From positions 62,001 through 126,000 of the forward strand of contig NZ_JAHWGP010000011.1 in the NCBI RefSeq assembly GCF_020873915.1: DNA of 64,000 nucleotides. The letters are read 5' to 3'. Within the stretch, counting starts at the first letter, position 1, and each line of letters begins with the position of its first letter. The notes below the pieces were generated by a model. That model did no database searches. It worked only from the letters and a program-made list of their open reading frames with translations, and was not told the DNA's origin. The DNA is from Streptomyces sp. DH5 (lineage in GTDB: Bacteria; Actinomycetota; Actinomycetes; Streptomycetales; Streptomycetaceae). Made by a program: the position numbers and the translations under genes. This document shows positions 63,375 through 64,000 of the stretch, piece after piece.

Positions 63375-64000
63375 GTGGAGCAGTTGGCCCTGCTGTTCGT
63401 CCTGCTGCTCGGGGCGGTGGTGAGCGTTCCCGTCGGGGAGCGGCTGCGGCTGCCGGCGCCGGTGCTGATGACGGTCTTCGGCATCGTCCTGGCGCTGCTG
63501 GAGTTCGTGCCCAACGTCGACGTCCCGCCGGAACTGATCCTCCCGCTGCTGCTGCCGCCCCTGCTCTATGCCGCGGTGCGCCGCACCTCCTGGCGCCAGT
63601 TCGCGGCGAACGTCCGGCCGATCCTGCTGCTGGCCGTGGCGCTGGTCTTCGTCACCACCCTGTGCGTGGCCGTCGTCGCGCACGCGATCGTGCCCGGGCT
63701 GCCGCTGGCCGCCGCCGTCGCCCTCGGTGCCCTGGTCGCGCCGCCCGACCCGGTCGCGGCGACCGCCGTCGCCGGGAAGCTGGGGCTGCCCCGCCGCCTG
63801 GTGTCGATCCTGGAGGGCGAGGGGCTGTTCAACGACGTCACGGCCATCGTCCTCTACCACGTGGCGATCGCCGCCGCGGTGAGCGGCACCTTCTCGCCCT
63901 GGCGGGCCGGTCTCGACCTGGTGCTGTCGGCCGTGGTGGCGATCGCGGTCGGGCTCGCGCTCGGCTGGGGCACCGACAAGGCGATGAGCGCGCTCGGCGA
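63375..64000 (+). CDS. Na+/H+ antiporter, CPA1 family (partial, runs off the window)
   Basis: First 208 residues of a multi-pass cation:proton antiporter. Membrane helices begin at residue 3 (LALLFVLLLGAVVSVPVGERL). LPLLLPPLLYAAVRRTSWRQF is the usual second block. The ion-binding region reads ALVAPPDPVAATAVAGKLGLPRRLVSILEGEGLFNDVTAIVLYHVA, with the CPA1 pattern DPV...EGE.LFND. GTG 63375 is the likely start, with GGGAGC ten bases upstream. The C-terminal part lies beyond the window. Confidence 0.88.
   Translation, partial: MEQLALLFVLLLGAVVSVPVGERLRLPAPVLMTVFGIVLALLEFVPNVDVPPELILPLLLPPLLYAAVRRTSWRQFAANVRPILLLAVALVFVTTLCVAVVAHAIVPGLPLAAAVALGALVAPPDPVAATAVAGKLGLPRRLVSILEGEGLFNDVTAIVLYHVAIAAAVSGTFSPWRAGLDLVLSAVVAIAVGLALGWGTDKAMSALG

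Overview
The window is a piece of a Streptomyces chromosome (or a very close relative). The base composition is very GC-rich, GTG and TTG starts are common, and many gene junctions are GTGA or ATGA overlaps. The gene content is an actinobacterial core locus: a complete division and cell wall (dcw) cluster with sepF, ylmG and divIVA, preceded by thiamine, aromatic and iron genes in the order known from Streptomyces. Nearly everything is vertically inherited core. The only clear mobile DNA is near the left edge.

Layout. 0.1-2.8 kb: an endo/exonuclease/phosphatase-family gene whose stop codon abuts an IS982-type element. The element's transposase carries an in-frame amber codon. A tandem monooxygenase-fold gene and a second, inverted IS982 end follow, so the whole looks like a decayed composite transposon between CTAG repeats. 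2.9-8.4 kb: a membrane protein and an esterase, then an acyltransferase/two-component system operon (MacS/MacR type) and a D-2-hydroxyacid dehydrogenase. 8.35-11.9 kb: a fused anthranilate synthase behind a three-Trp leader peptide and attenuator hairpin, divergent from a class II DAHP synthase that probably has a leaderless mRNA. 12-16.5 kb: an iron-box-controlled bacterioferritin-associated ferredoxin, bacterioferritin, a molybdopterin oxidoreductase, endonuclease IV and a four-PASTA Ser/Thr kinase. 16.6-22.3 kb: an eight-copy 14-bp tandem repeat, thiOSG under a TPP riboswitch, a frameshifted small gene coupled to a ferredoxin reductase, an Rv2175c-like DNA-binding protein and thiE. 22.4-37.2 kb: metF, a Tyr/Gln/Gly-rich membrane protein, a phytoene-desaturase-like enzyme, an operon of TetR, YhgE/Pip permease and degenerate ABC ATPase, a HEPN-domain protein, a methyltransferase, a DUF3040 protein, and a MoxR/DUF58/transglutaminase operon. 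37.5-38.0 kb: a beta-carbonic anhydrase. 38.2-56.2 kb: rsmH-ftsL-ftsI-murE-murF-mraY-murD-ftsW-murG-ftsQ-ftsZ-pgeF-ylmE-sepF-ylmG-divIVA, all on the + strand, with murC and mraZ absent. 56.3-64 kb: ileS (eukaryote-like type) behind a T-box leader, a DksA/TraR-type protein with a histone-H1-like tail, lspA, an RluD-type pseudouridine synthase, a GNAT acetyltransferase, and a Na+/H+ antiporter cut by the window end.

The dcw genes build and polymerise lipid II at the FtsZ ring, and in Streptomyces divIVA adds polar growth. The most unusual items are the ABC ATPase that has lost the Walker A lysine, the signature motif and the Walker B glutamate next to its YhgE permease; the HEPN-type protein with an R-X4-H motif; the IS982 composite with the amber transposase; the frameshift that fuses two genes; and the clean set of RNA regulators (trp attenuator, TPP riboswitch, T-box with visible Shine-Dalgarno sequestration).
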